This document shows, one piece after another, positions 46,110-57,524 of a stretch of 64,000 bases of DNA. The translations under genes and the position numbers were made by a program. The DNA comes from Holothuria scabra. Its lineage: Eukaryota; Echinodermata; Holothuroidea; Aspidochirotida; Holothuriidae. Numbering within the stretch: position 1 is the first letter of the stretch; each line of letters opens with the position of its first letter. A model generated the notes under the pieces. That model saw only the letters and a list, made by a program, of their open reading frames with translations, was not told the origin of the DNA and made no database searches. The stretch is taken from NCBI GenBank assembly GCA_037179385.1, contig CM074189.1:26969648-27033647 (forward strand), in the 5' to 3' direction.

Positions 46110-48835
46110 CGCACTGTTTAAAAAGAAATTTCCTTACAGGCGAACTATAACCCTCATCCGTTACCTTACCCCTAACACGAACAAAATATACAATCGATAC
46201 AATACAATGACAACAGCCAATCAAAACACACCTGGTTAAACAGCACGCTTCTATCCGATTCTTTCTCTCAGGGGAAGGGGGTGGTCGGCTGTGACTTTTA
46301 ACCCGATTCCAAATCCCCAACTAAGGCATAATCTCCGTCATAGGCGTATTAGAGTATTTCAGTTTGGGGCAGAAAATCTTCTGCCCCCAAAATGTGATTC
46401 TGCTTTAATATCTATCTAAGCGGAGAGTCATCAATGGGTTAGCGCAGAACGTACAAATATTTTTGAAAAATCGAACCTCCCGACAGCGGGAAATGGCATT
46501 TCCCAGCTGACAAGAAGGAAGTGACTATTAACTACTTCAAATTCTCGTTAGCAGAAAAACGTTAACTTCAAACTAAATTTCAGCCTGAAAGACTATCTTA
46601 CCAGAGCGTCACCATCAGTTGGCTCGAAGCGTACAGAAACGTTTGAAAAGTCGAACCATCAGGCAGCCGGAAATGGAATTTCCCAGGCTTGTAAGGTGGA
46701 TTTAGGCAATTACTTTTTCGAGTTTTTCGTTTGCAATAACAGGAAAAAGTCATGTGAGTTTTCGGGGAAAACAATACAACGAAATTGAAAACGTATGCTA
46801 TATTTTTCTACAGCGACTCTTGGCTAAATTAAATATATATTGAGTCTATGAAACTGTCTATGTGACTACAAGAACTCCCGAATATAATTGATTATACTTC
46901 TATTAGCAACACCTTTTGAAAAAAGTGACGCTATGAGGTGGGTTTCAATGAATTTTCAGATACTCGACTTAGAGGAAGACATTCTCACACTGTAAAATGA
47001 TTGTATCGAAAAATTACTTACCCGATTTTCATAAGAATTGCCCGAATTCGGTTCTAGGGGTAGAATAGAAGAAAAAATTTTGGGCATCGCAGCTAAACAC
47101 TGTCCCCTCTGTCTGTGTTATTAGTTTGGCAATTGTAAACTTCCCACATTTTCAAAGGTTTGCCTGAAAATTGTGCCATTTCAGGCCCACGTTTTTCAGG
47201 ACTTTCATGACATGGGGCTAATGAGGAAAACATTTTTTCACGAGTTACCCGAATATGTCTCAAATCATTTTTATCATTTCTATTTTCCATGAAAATGTTA
47301 CTCATTTTACATATATTTAGTTTTCTGTTTTTCGGGAAAAGATTTGAAGGTATTAAAATAATCGGCCATCTCGGGCATTATGTTGTTCAAGACTTAAAAC
47401 AGGCTGAAGAATGATTGCTTCTTTTAAGCGGCAGGCTTTTCAAACGTGCCTCGATCTTTTATCTCTTTAATTTTTCATAAATTTGTTACCCTGATTATGA
47501 TACTTTTTTATTGTTCGGGCATTTGCTTGTAAGAATTTGGATATTTGGACCATTTGGAGCACTGTGTTGTGGCAGACTGTTGTGAAACTCACGAATAATT
47601 ATAGCTTTTCGCGATGCCCGAATGTTAAGTAAAAGTTTGGAATCTTGTTGATTTGCATAAAAATTTCACCGCGTCTATGACTTCTCTCTTTTCGGGTAAA
47701 ATATCTTTTTAAAATTCGGGTACCCTTCGGATTTCTTGAAAAACCATGTCATTTTGAGTTTCACGAAATAGGGGAATACCTTTTGAGTCGTGCGGTCCTA
47801 ACCTTCGAAAAACTAGCGTGTGATCGTGCATTTTGGTGTTGGTACATGCTACTACTATATATACTATTGGATTTCTTAACGTTGCCTTTGGTATACCCAG
47901 ATGCTTCTTATTTTTCTTAGGGACTACATAGACCTCTTGGTAAGTGTCTGCGGCCAGAACAGTGCTTCATTGAAAAGGTCTTGATGTCTCACGTCAGGCA
48001 AGATTGTTTTTAACAATGACAACTGTGCCTTCTACGTCTACAAAAATTAGTATTGTTTGGAATTAAAAAAAGACGCAATGTTTTTTTTTTGTTTTATTTT
48101 ACCATATATATCATGTACTCGGTGTTTCCTGTATATTTGAAACTTTGAGGAACGGTAACTTTTGACGAGAGAAATATTTTTACCTCCTTTGAAATGTATC
48201 TAACCTTTTTCGTGCATTGTATGACGTACTAGTGTCCAACAAGTTTCAAGGGAGATTAAGAGCGCACGAAAGCCAAAAAGAAAGACATACGTATCAGCCG
48301 TTTGGGGGAGTGGGTTAGATAATTGCTCAATAGGCTAACCAATTGGTTTTGATTGACCGGCCACGACCCTTTCCCTTCTCCAGTTGTGGTCCACTGGTTG
48401 CTTATGTCGATCACCAAGCACAACAGCAGTAGGTTCCATTTTTTAAATGTCTGGTATGACCCGGCTTAGGAGTCACATGCCTTCCGGATACAAGTAGGAT
48501 GCTTTTACCACTTGGAGATGCAGATTTTTAAAAACTTATTTTACAACTAATTTGGCTGTCCATACTTCTTAGCTCCTGCTCAAATTTTTTATTTTTACGG
48601 ATTTGTGTGTGTGTGTGTTGTTGGAGGGAGGGGAGAAGGGGGCTTCCCGCCTCCTCCGCCTCCTCCGCCTATAGTATAATCTCTACCTGATTGAGATACC
48701 GAAGTCTGCAGTGCCCGATTCAGAAAGGTTTTAACCAATTGGGGGAATGAAACCCTGAATCCCGTCTCGTGCGACCACGTCTAAAGCTCGAGCTTCAGGC
48801 TCCCATGCCGCCTTTGGCTACGAGCTTGTATAAAT
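46110..48835 (+). repeat. Repeat family R, longest copy R2
   Basis: Covers ACAATACAATGACAACAGCC, GGGGCAGAAAATCTTCTGCC, two subrepeats (46400-46510, 46590-46700), TCATGTGAGTTTTCGGGG and ATAATCGGCCATCTCGGGCA. It continues to about 47780 with segments shared with R3, and then to a terminal block (48540-48835) that matches 50880-51175. A SINE is embedded at 48340-48515. HYR exon D follows directly. Confidence 0.6.
48340..48515 (-). repeat. tRNA-derived SINE, copy S4
   Basis: Minus-strand copy of the SINE family: the core GAACCTACTGCTGTTGTGC and the tail CAACTGGAGAAGGGAAAGGG are recognisable. The tRNA-like head is poorly preserved. Confidence 0.55.
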
Positions 48836-48863
48836 CAGGCGGTACAGGTTTATTCTGCTAAAG

Positions 48864-49162
48864 GTGCTGTATTTATTTTTCATATCCGTACCATCACAAC
48901 TCCGAATAATCCACCGGTTGCCACATGCCCCGATGATGTTTCTCAGGTTTCCCTAGTACACAATATTGGCAACTTTGTATCGTTTGGGGATGCTGTTTGT
49001 ACGGATACTGAGGATACACCTGGAAGTATTCTACTGGTCTGTGATAGACTGTCAGGATCCTTCTTTGAAGGGATTGGTATTACAACAGCAACATGTACCT
49101 GTACAGACTCTGCTGGTGACAGTAACACTTGTACATTTAACGTAAATGTACTGGAATTTGAG
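48864..49162 (+). CDS. HYR exon D, diverged intact copy
   Basis: An open HYR module reading TITTPNNPPVATCPDDV, NIGNFVSFGDAVCTDTED, LSGSFFEGIGITTATCTC and NTCTFNVNVLEFEG. It ends in phase 1 at a perfect GTAAGT donor. The six cysteine positions are kept. The acceptor is uncertain; tattctgctaaag at 48863 gives phase 1 entry and an in-frame extension, but the homology itself starts near 48889. The pseudoexons P0-P5 resemble this subtype in their first third, so this may be their closest intact relative in the window. Confidence 0.65.
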
Positions 49163-49479
49163 GGTAAGTGGTAAAAGCTATTTTGCTGTCCTTTTTTTCT
49201 TTATAATCTGTTCTTATCAAACTGAAACACAACTAACCCTTATAGTTCTTTTAAATTTACGGTATATCCAAAGAGTCATTATAGATTTAACATTTTGTCT
49301 TTTGTCAAATCAGAGGTGTGTCTTTTGATTAATATTGAATACTATAAACTCCAACACAATGAGGCTTATATCATAACTAAGAATAAAAATCCAGGCCAGT
49401 AGCCAGACAAATGAAATCATCGAATTAATCAAAACTGTGTCATGGGTGACGAACATTTGAAGTCTATTTACGTGGAGAA

Positions 49480-51175
49480 CCACCCATGGGTTAGCTAGGA
49501 ATGTACAAAAATTTGTGAAAATCCCCCCCGGCAGCAGGAAATGGCGTTTCCCAGGCTTATAAGAAGGATTAAAGCAGTCTCTATTTCCAGGTTTTCGTTT
49601 GCAGTTATTGAAAAAAAAAATGTTTCTTTACGGGGAAAAACTATACAATAAAATTGAAAACGGATGCTACTGTTTTTTCCTATATTGCGACTCTTGGCTA
49701 AATTTAGGTGAAATTGTCTATGTGACTGCCCGGACTCCCAAATATAAATGATGGTACTTCTATTAGTAGCACATTTTGAAAAGAAATTGTCACTATGAGA
49801 AGTATTTGAATGAATTTGCAGATAGACTAAGGGGAAGACATTCTCACACTGTATCATCATTATATTGAAAAAAAACTTACCCGATTTTCAAAAGAATTGC
49901 CCGGATTCGGCTCTAGCGTCAGGTTAACCCTTTACCGTTAATTGGGTCCTTTTGGACCCATGAGGAGAGCTCGGCTGTCACATATCTTTACTGTTTCACG
50001 CGGAGCTCGAAACTGCGAGTAGCTACCCGAAAATTCGGCCACAACAGCGAGAGAGACAATAGTTTAAGGTCACGGTGTCAATGGCCTACGGAAGCCGATG
50101 CGGGGCGGGCTACGTCCGCTTTTCCGCACACTCCCGAGGCGCGCAAATATGCCCCGATCGGAGCACAACGGTAAAGGGTTAAAAGGCAAAGTATTGGTCA
50201 TTGCAGCTAAACACTCTTCCCCTGTCTGTGTAATTTATTGGCCAATTGTAAACTTCCCAGACTTTTCAAGCTTCGTCGGAATATTTTACCATATCAGGCA
50301 CATCTTTTGCAAGACTACAGTTTGAAGTGGGGCTGATGAGTTAAACCTTTTTCACAAGCTACTCGAATGTGTAGCAAATCATTTTTTTTTTTCATTTTAA
50401 CTTCCCATGAAAAATTTCACCCCTTTTTACATATATTAAGTTTTCTGTTTTTCGGACAAGGATCTGAGAGTATTAAAATAATCGGTCAATTCGTCCATTA
50501 TGTTCTTCAAGACTTAAAAACAGGCTGAAGAATGATTGTTTCTTTAAACCGAAAGCCTTCCCAAATGTGTCTCGATTTTTTGTCTCTTTGATTTTTTAAA
50601 AATATGATACCAAGACTATGATACGCTTTTATTGTGTGGGTAAATGCTTATACGAATTTGGATATTCGACGATTTTGGGCATTGCGTTGTGGAAGATTGT
50701 GTTGTGAAACTCACGAAAAATAGTTTTTTGCAATGCCCGAATGTGTAGCGAATATTTGGAATCTTATTGACCTTCCATAAAGGTTTTACGGCGTCTATGA
50801 CGTTTCTTTGTCAGTCATAATTTCTTTTTAAAATTCGGGCACGCCTAGGAATTCCTGGAAAACCACGCCATTTTTTAAAAACTTGAGTGGCTTTCCATAC
50901 TTCTTCAAACTCCTTCCCGAATTTAGATTTCTACGGATTTTGTGTTTGTATGTGTGTGTGTGTTTTTTTTTGGGGGGGGGGGGGGTTGGGGGGGTTGGGG
51001 GCTTACCGCCTCGTACGCCTACAATATCCTGCCCGACTGAAAAACCGAAGTCTGCCAGATTTAGAGAGGTTTTGGCCAATGGGGGAATGAAGCCGCCGGA
51101 CCCCGCCTCGTACGACAATTTCTAAGGCTCAAACTTCAGTCTATCCCTGCCTTCGCTTGCCTATCACTCTAAACC
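49480..51175 (+). repeat. Repeat family R, copy R3
   Basis: Begins with the subrepeat (CACCCATGGGTTAGC, GGAAATGGCGTTTCCCAGGC) and follows R2 block by block to AAAACCGAAGTCTGCCAG and CCAATGGGGGAATGAA (51050-51090). A piggyBac-like MITE interrupts it at 49928. G-run and TG microsatellites lie near 50955-50990. Confidence 0.6.
49928..50178. mobile_element. piggyBac-like MITE, 251 bp, TTAA target
   Basis: The ends CCCTTTACCGTT and AACGGTAAAGGG are perfect 12-bp inverted repeats. They are flanked by TTAA on both sides (49924-49927, 50179-50182), the diagnostic target of piggyBac elements. GC-rich interior, no coding capacity. Comparison with R2 shows it inserted into R3. Confidence 0.75.
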
Positions 51176-51179
51176 CTGA

Positions 51180-51365
51180 AGTGCTATTTTGATAGCACTT
51201 TCTGGGTGCTGAATTTAATAAGCGCCAAAAGCGCTGTTTCAGCGTTTTTATAGTGCTTATTATACAGCACCTTCACAGTGCTGTCATAACAGAAAAGTGG
51301 GCGGAACTAATTTAGATGGAAAAATGTTCAAAAACACTAAATTTCTAGCAGAATTTTTGTGTCTG
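51180..51365. repeat. GTGCT/AGCAC-rich hairpin DNA, left part
   Basis: Dense short complementary motifs (GTGCTATTTTGATAGCAC, AAGCGCCAAAAGCGC, GTGCTTATTATACAGCAC). It continues on the other side of the DIRS element, which probably inserted into it. Confidence 0.6.
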
Positions 51366-51376
51366 TTTCGCTCCTC

Positions 51377-51505
51377 CCTACCTCCTATTGACCTATGTAT
51401 ATCGTTATTGCCTGCAATAACCGTCTGGCAAAAACCTAATAACACCGTGGTAACCCCTACCTAATGAGGGCGCGCTGTACCCTAATTACTTCCTTCTTCG
51501 TTTTT
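51377..51505 (+). repeat. DIRS left inverted terminal repeat
   Basis: Complement of 57396-57524 with about one visible mismatch (ACGAAGAAGG versus ACGTAGAAGG). The terminal 11 bases outside it (51366-51376) are not in the other repeat but are matched in the internal complementary region. Confidence 0.85.
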
Positions 51506-52260
51506 GCCTTATCGTGTTTACACGTGTGGGAAATCGTCTGGTAAAATTCCGCTATTTTTTACGTGCAATCTTCGTGATTCTGACCAGTTCTTTTTGTCTA
51601 CGCCGTGGACTGCTCCTTGACGCCTTCTACCGAGACCATGAGTATCCTCTTTCTTTCAGACCTTTTTTTTTTCGGGGTTTTTTGCTCTTAGCTTAAGTAT
51701 CGAGGATTTTCGCCTTGCGCGATCCTCTCGTCTATGTAACTTTGTACAGGGAGCGGTCTCGCGCCGCCATTTTGTTCCCGGTGGGGCTCCAGGAATTGCG
51801 GTCCGTGGTGGACCTTCCCCCCTCCCCCTCTTCTCCTCCCGTCCATGTACGTTATGGTGCGGGTTTCGGGGGTTTTTCGTCGGCGGGCCGGCTTCCTTTA
51901 TGTCTTTTTTTTAGGTCCTTAGCCGGTTTCCGCCCTCTCGTCTCCTTACATGCAGGTTTTGGGAATCGTTGTTTATCGATCTCTATCCATTTTGCTTGTT
52001 TACGTTATCTTACAGGATTTACAGTTTGTATGCATGTTTAATATAAGGTTTTCTTGCTGCATTTAATGTCTTTTGATTGTTGTGTAAGCATAGGCCTTGT
52101 CGTTTTGCATCGTCTTTTGACGTCTTACCTTAGGCCTCGCTAAACTCACCTCACTCTCGTTGCATGCTTTCATCTTATCAGTAATCCTTGTCGATTAAAT
52201 CTGTTATTGTTGCTGGCCTCCTCGGCCGGCGAGTAGGTCTCTTTTGTTTTCCCTATCGCT

Positions 52261-54630
52261 TTGTGCACAGCGTCCAACTGGTCTTTCCGAGATTGGAATT
52301 CCCTGGAACAACGGGTTGAGGAAAACGAGTTGGCAGGACAAAGGAAAGCCGCTCGAAAGAGGGAAGCCGAGGCTTCCAAGGCAAAGAAAGGCAGTCATCC
52401 GACTCCAAGGAAGGATATTCCTCAATCCAAGGATAAATCCGCCAAGGGGCCTGCTGCGGCAGCTTCCCCGAGGCTTCCAAGGCAAAGGAAGGCAGTCATC
52501 CGACTCCAAGGAAGGAATTTCCTCAATCCAAGGATAAGTCCGCAAAGGGGCCTGCTGCGGCAGCTTCCCCGAGGACTAGTGAGGTCGGTTAAAGCACTGC
52601 GCGGTGAGGCTTGCCGAGTCTCGAAAGGAAAACCAAGGAAACCGACACCCCGGCATTTCAGCCTCAGGCGAACCAGGCCAACCGGGAGAGCCAAGGAAAA
52701 ACCGGTGTCTAAGGACAACCCCGAGGCACTAATGTTCCGGCATCCTCAATCCAAGGATAAGTCCGCTAAGCGGCCTGCTGCGGCAGCTTCCCCGAGGACT
52801 AGTGAGTTCGGTCCAAGCACTGCGCGGTCAGGCTTGCCGAGTCTCCAAAGGAAAACCAAGGAAATCGACACCCCGGCATTTCAGCCTCAGGCGAACCAGG
52901 CCAACCGGGAAAGCCAAGGAAAAACCGGTGTCCAAGGACAACCCCGAGGCACTAATGTTCCGGCATCCTTCCAGGAATGCTCGCCTACCGATCCGGGAAA
53001 TTCCTCGGCCCTAGTCACCCAGGTCCTCGGCCCCCGCCGTGCCTTCTACCAGCAACCCTGGTGGCAGCCAGTCGATCCAGGGTGGCCAAGAGATTTAGGC
53101 CACTTCTGATTCATTTTCCGAGGGCCATCCATCCCAGGGTGCCCTCGCTACCGGTGCCATGGACCTGTCCTTTTCCTCGGGTCTACACTCTGTTGCAACC
53201 AGGGATTTTCAGGGCTTTCCGAGCAGAGGCCGCCAGAGTCACAGGTCGAAGTCAAAGATGAAGAGGAGACGCCATTCTTCGTCCTCATCCTCTTCCTTAA
53301 GGGACCGCCGGCACGGTAGAAGACGCCGTGATCCGGAGGCCTCCTTCCCAACCGAGGCCCTTTCCAGCTGGTATCGCTGCTCACTCAGTCCGTGAACCGC
53401 TTTTCAGCCGTTTCCCAACCAGCCCAGGCTCCGGCTCCTTCTCAACCATCTCCGGATCCACCGGCCAGCCAAGGAGCTCCGACGCCAGCCCCCACCCAGC
53501 TCCAGGTTTCCAAGATCCCCCAGTCGGACTTTCTGCACTCCCCGGACGACCAGGGGCAGTTGATTGTGCACTTCGAGGAAGTTCTGGACAGCTCCGAGGA
53601 CGACGCCCCCCTGACTGGAACGTCCTTCTCCAGGGAAGCTTTCGAGAAGGCCGTAGAAGTCCTTAGGAGACAGTTGGGTTCCGACGATCCCTCGCCTCAA
53701 GAATCCTCATCTGCCAGAAAGTCGAGGCTTTCCTTGAACAAGTCGCCGGCACCGGAGAGACCTGCTATGCCAGTGGATGCAGAGTTCTTTGACCGCTTTG
53801 ACGCTCAAGCTAATGCCAAGGTCTGGCGTGCCTTTCCCAAGAAGCAGACCTCAGAGTTCCATATCAGCGACGAGGACTGGAAGTCCTTGTTTTTACTTTC
53901 CCGTCGATTCCGGATTCCTGCCTCGACAAGCTGAAGACTGCTGGTGTAGTGGACCGTAATGGGTCGTTCCGCTCCTCTTCTACTAAGAAAGCCTTTTCGT
54001 CCCTCCAGGGCATCGACCTGGCAGCCCGGACCGGCATGAAGTTTACTTCTTCGCTCTTGCTCATTGCAGAAGTTCTCTCCAAGTCTTTCAGACAGTCAGG
54101 CACGGAAGAAGTCTCCAGGAAAGACACCGGCGCTTTGGTCAACATCCTGGGCCCACTGGCCAGACTTGCTTACGACCAGCTTTCTAGGGTGGCGGTGATC
54201 CACCAAGGAGAGAAGGGAACTTTTCCTAGACAATATTCAGTGGCCGTCTGCGGACATCAAGCGCCGATTCATGAAACTACCTCTCTCAGGCCCGGACCTC
54301 TTCGGAGGGAAGTTCGATGAGCAGCTCCTCACCGAGATCAAGCGGCGAAAGGACATCAATAAGGCAGAGTTTACCTTTTCCAAGCCCTCCACTTCAAGGT
54401 CCAGGAGATCCCCAGGCAGAGCTTCATCCCGTCAAGCTCCTAGATCTTCAAGCTTCCTTGACCGACGCCCCTTCTCGGCTGCTCGCCAGCAACGTGGGAA
54501 GCCTCGTTCCCAGCCCTCCGGAAGGAACTACTCTGGTCCGTCAACTTCGTCTCTACCTAGCCGTCGCCAGACGAGGGGAACCTTCCGTACTGGTACCCGG
54601 GGATCAGGACGATTCCAAGCTAAGCCCTAG
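52261..54630 (+). pseudogene. DIRS gag-like region (ORF1), frameshifted
   Basis: Successive frames 52261-53109, 53392-53934, 53949-54320 and 54271-54630. The first is Ala/Pro/Lys-rich and contains an internal duplication: a QSKDKSAKGPAAAASPR unit three times and a QANQANRESQGKTGVQGQ unit twice. The later part (FHISDEDWKSLF, AARTGMKFTSSLLL, FDEQLLTEIKRRKDINKA, then an Arg/Ser-rich tail) resembles the C-terminal half of DIRS gag proteins. There is no ATG at the start of the first frame, and at least two frameshifts. Confidence 0.65.
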
Positions 54631-54924
54631 GGATGCCCACCCTACCGCTTGTCCCTTGGCGGTAGGGGGGAGTCTAATGAGATATGCCCACATGTGGGAG
54701 TGTCTCTCACCAGACCCATGGGTTCGGCGAGTAGGTAACGAAGGATACCAACTAGAATTTTTCCAGCCCCCCTCCTCAAGGGGGATGCTTCCCAACAACA
54801 CCTGTCCCGAAATCCCGAGATCAACTACTTGCTCTAGAAAAGGAAATCTCGGATCTATTCCGCCACAGACCCCGCACGGAGCCTTTACCGGTCCTGCTTT
54901 TTCCTGACGCCAAAGAAGCCGGAC

Positions 54925-55411
54925 ATGTGGCGCCCTATCATCAATCTCAAGCCTCTGAACAAAGCCTACATTCGTCACAGAAGGTTCAGGATGGAGACTC
55001 TTGCCGTCATCCTCCCGTCACTCCTACAGGGATCTTGGGCAACATCCCTGGACCTCAAAGACGCTTACCTGCATGTACCGATCCATCCAATCCACCACAA
55101 GTTCCTGGCATTTCGTTACAAGGGTGTCGACTACTGTTTTCGGGCCCTGCCTTTCGGCCTCTCAACCGCTCTCTAGAGTTTTCACAAGGGTAACAAGGAG
55201 CGTCCTGGCTTACCTCCGAAGAAGGGGCATCCTAGTGTTCGCTTATCTAGAAGACTGGCTCCTCGTCACCCGATCGGCCCAAGAAGCTCAGGAGATCACG
55301 CCCTTCACCATGAACACCCTGGAGGGACTCGGCTGGGTGATCAACATAGAGAAATCCTCCTTAGTTCCGAGCCAGGTAGTCACCTACCTGGGAGCAGTGA
55401 TAGTCTTCTGA
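54925..55411 (+). pseudogene. DIRS reverse transcriptase, frameshifted, altered catalytic box
   Basis: WRPIINLKPLNKAYIR, FRMETL, SLDLKDAYLHVPIHP and FRALPFGLSTA are DIRS/Gypsy-type RT motifs 1-4. A one-base break near 55173 shifts the frame. RT motif 5 then reads FAYLEDWLLV, where the expected first Asp of the YxDD box is Glu. Upstream codons (54640-54920) carry further stops. The enzyme is inactive. Confidence 0.8.
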
Positions 55412-55553
55412 TCCGGTCTAGCAACTCCGTCGCCAGAACGAGTACTCTCCCTTCTGGAGATGGCCAGTCATCTCAGCTCACTCGACAAAGCTCCAGCCAG
55501 ACTCTGGCTTCGTCTGCTGGGCCTCATGGCCAGCATGGTCGACTCATACCGTA

Positions 55554-56468
55554 TTGCCGCCTCTTAATGAGACCAATCCAGATTCACCTGCTAAAACACT
55601 TCTCTCCATCGACCAGCTCTCTGGCCAAGAAGGTTCCGTTTTCGACGGACGTCCGGCAGCACCTCTCCTGGTGGACGCTTCAACGCAATATCACTTCAGG
55701 GAGACCATTCAGCTAGTCCAGGCCCAAGGCAACGATGCTGCCGGACGCCTCCCTGTCAGGATGGGGAGCAGTTTGGGAATCACACACCCTGTCAGATCTC
55801 TCTGCCAGCTGACATGGGATCTCCTCCACCTTTGCCGCCGGTTCAACACCCTCCTCAGAGCCTCTCACCTAGCCGGAGAGAACAACGTGACGGCGGACGC
55901 CCTGTCCAGGGGAACCCTTCAGGAGTCGGAGTGGTCCCTGTCTCAAGCATGCGCCAACCACGTCTTCCAGATCTTCGACAGACCGATGGTAGACCTCTTT
56001 TTTTCGAGGTACTTTCACCCAGAAGCTTGGAGGACCGACGCTCTGGCGTTTCCGTGGGACAACCTTCACGGGTATGCCTTCCCCCCGTGGTGCCTGATAC
56101 AACGAGTCCTCCTCAAACTCCGGGACTCCAACGCAATAATCTTGCTAGTAGCCCCCTGCTGGCCCAACCAGCCGTGGTTTCCGCTTCTTCTGGAGATGTT
56201 GATAGACCAACCCTTCAGGTTCCCGCTCAGGAGCAGCCTCCGAATCCAGGCCGGAGGAAAAATCTGGCACCAGCGCCTCCAGCACCTCAAGCTGACAGCC
56301 TGGAAACTCTCATCGGACGTTTCACTAGTAAGGGCCTTTCACAGGAGGCTACGGTCATCGCAGCAGGTTCACGACGTTCCTCAACCCTTTCCACTTACGA
56401 TTCGAGACTTGTCAGGTTCAGGGAATGGATGTCGCACCGAGATTTCGATCCCCTGGAAGCTCCTGTAG
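55554..56468 (+). pseudogene. DIRS RNase H and conserved C-terminal region
   Basis: One long open frame. HLAGENNVTADALSR (the RNase H end) is followed by MVDLFFSRYFHPEAWRTDAL, the block AYAFPPWCLI-like (here GYAFPPWCLIQRVL) and LLVAPCWPNQPWFPLLLE. That order is characteristic of DIRS polyproteins. The N-terminal RNase H part (DASLSGWGAVWE) is in another frame near 55740. Confidence 0.7.
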
Positions 56469-57070
56469 AGGCAGTTGCAGATTTTCTCCTCATGCTGTTC
56501 AAAGAAGGGAAACACTATCAGGAACTACCGTTCAGCGATCGCTTCCGTGCATAAGGGGTTCCAAGACGGCTCAACTGTTGGTTCCAATGAGGCCCTTTCT
56601 CACCTCTTTACGGGCATGTTCAACCAGGGTCCCCATAGGAAACGCCTGGTTCCTTCATGGTCGATAAACGACTACCTGTCAGTACTATCTAAGCCGCCTT
56701 ATGAGCCTCTCCACAACACAACATTGGAACTACTGACCTACAAGACCCTCTTTCTCATCGCCGCAGCGCCGGCCACAAGACGTCTTCAAAAGACACCTTG
56801 TCAAGATGGTTAGTCAACCTGGTCCTGCCTCACTCCTCCTTGGAGGACAACGTACATGCCCACCAACTTCGGGCCCACGCCTCATCGAGAGCTTGGTTTA
56901 GAGGGGTTCCATTGGTCAACATCCTCCGGGCAGCAGCTTGGAAAACACCGTCTACCTTCGTCGCCTGCTACCTGACCAACATGGTCTCTCATGAAGGGGG
57001 CTTCGCTAGAGCTGTCTTAGGGTTTCCAGTCCGTCGTCGTCCGGACCTCCCGCCTGCCGCTCGGTGCTAA
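56302..57070 (+). pseudogene. DIRS tyrosine recombinase, frameshifted
   Basis: Three frames in series. STLSTYDSRLVRFREWM and AVADFLLMLFKEGKHYQ (core-binding domain, to 56554) come first, then TIRNYRSAIASVHKGF and LSVLSKPPYEPL (56475-56813), then HQLRAHASSRAW and STFVACYLTNM (56798-57070). HxLRA..S matches the catalytic His-x-x-Arg box. The final segment matches the region of the nucleophilic Tyr in CYL. Frame breaks near 56550 and 56800 abolish function. Confidence 0.7.
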
Positions 57071-57075
57071 TCTGG

Positions 57076-57176
57076 ATACATAGGTCAATAGGAGGTAGGG
57101 AGGAGCGAAATAGACTCCCCAAAACTCCCTGGTTTGGGAGTCTATGAGCTCCGATACCTACCTCCTATTTACCTCC
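57076..57176 (+). repeat. DIRS internal complementary region
   Basis: 57076-57110 is complementary to 51366-51400, and 57113-57176 to the right end (about 57512-57569). The junction between the two halves carries AAA followed by TAG, two bases longer than the simple sum of the ends. That is consistent with a TTT/AAA shared trinucleotide at the circle junction followed by later mutation. Confidence 0.8.
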
Positions 57177-57395
57177 CGCCTCCCAACCCCTAGGACTCCG
57201 ACGGGTCTCACCTGCGGCCATCTCCAGCACCAATGACGCCGGTCCAAGACTTTGCCGGCCCCCGCTCGGCCTCCGAAGGTGAGACTGGGCCTTTCGGTCC
57301 TTTTTCTTTTTGTGTAGCTTTAGCTCTTTTAGGGGGTAATTCTTTTTTAGTGTGTGTTTGTCTTTTTCCCGTGGGGCTAGTTCCCACGGGTCGGC

Positions 57396-57524
57396 CAAAA
57401 CGTAGAAGGAAGTAATTAGGGTACAGCGCGCCCTCATTAGGTAGGGGTTACCACGGTGTTATTAGGTTTTTGCCAGACGGTTATTGCAGGCAATAACGAT
57501 ATACATAGGTCAATAGGAGGTAGG
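57396..57524 (-). repeat. DIRS right inverted terminal repeat
   Basis: Inverted partner of 51377-51505. The unique right extension 57525-57571 (TATCGGAGCTCATAGACTCC...) is matched in the internal complementary region. Confidence 0.85.

Noticed and set aside
45442..46320. Overlapping frames on both strands at 45.4-46.3 kb
   Set aside because: No motif, poor composition, and partial overlap with family R repeats.
50828..51125. Gly/Pro-rich frames near 50.9-51.1 kb
   Set aside because: They come from G-run and TG microsatellite sequence within repeat copy R3.
52204..53700. Minus-strand frames inside the DIRS element
   Set aside because: They overlap the gag-like region, which has family-like motifs on the + strand; the minus frames show none.
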